Source: an uncultured Oscillospiraceae bacterium (GTDB lineage Bacteria > Bacillota > Clostridia > Oscillospirales > Oscillospiraceae). From it: a stretch of 5,047 bases of DNA. Both the position numbers and the translations under genes were made by a program. The stretch lies in NCBI GenBank assembly GCA_934662925.1, contig CAKUKL010000133.1, positions 1 through 5,047 of the forward strand, read 5' to 3'. Each line of letters starts with the position of its first letter. The first letter of the stretch is position 1. Shown here piece by piece: positions 5,033 to 5,047 of the stretch. Below the pieces are notes generated by a model, which did no database searches, was not told where the DNA came from, and saw only the letters and a list, made by a program, of their open reading frames with translations.

Positions 5033-5047
5033 GGGTGCGCCCAGAAC

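Overview
The window is GC-rich DNA (by eye about 60% G+C, with AT-rich promoter islands) that looks like a low-pathogenicity gut Clostridia chromosome, most likely Oscillospiraceae/Ruminococcaceae. The basis is strong AGGAGG-type ribosome sites, consensus sigma-A promoters, a MarR-MATE pair of Firmicutes type and a cysteine-rich protein of the L-2-amino-thiazoline-4-carboxylate (ATC) hydrolase family that is common in those bacteria. The taxonomy is inference.

Layout, left to right. (1) Minus-strand operon A: promoter at 1469-1497, an alpha/beta hydrolase (597-1340), then a four-helix membrane protein of unknown function (74-553), with hairpins after its stop that run to the window edge. (2) Plus-strand operon B, divergent from A: a consensus promoter with a 30-bp near-perfect palindrome, a MarR regulator (1635-2078) and an overlapping MATE efflux transporter (2065-3375). 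(3) Minus-strand operon C, convergent with B: promoter at 5004-5032, a leader of about 140 nt with two hairpins, an ATC-hydrolase-family protein (4254-4856), then a second alpha/beta hydrolase (3396-4241). All six genes look intact.

How they fit together. The MarR-MATE pair has the order of the staphylococcal mepR-mepA pair: a ligand-responsive repressor controlling itself and a Na+ or H+ coupled drug/toxin exporter. Operons A and C appear to be linked to each other. Both have almost the same promoter (TTGAAA, 17 bp, TGC-TACAAT), and both carry a GTTAG-N6-CTAAC dyad between promoter and first gene. That dyad differs from the marR palindrome, so a second regulator encoded outside the window (TetR-like is a guess) may control A and C together. 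A reasonable but unproven reading is a small-molecule handling or detoxification locus: two alpha/beta hydrolases and a Cys-rich hydrolase that modify a compound, plus an efflux pump.

No RNA genes, insertion sequences, CRISPR arrays or phage genes were seen. The several long open frames in other phases are by-products of high GC.
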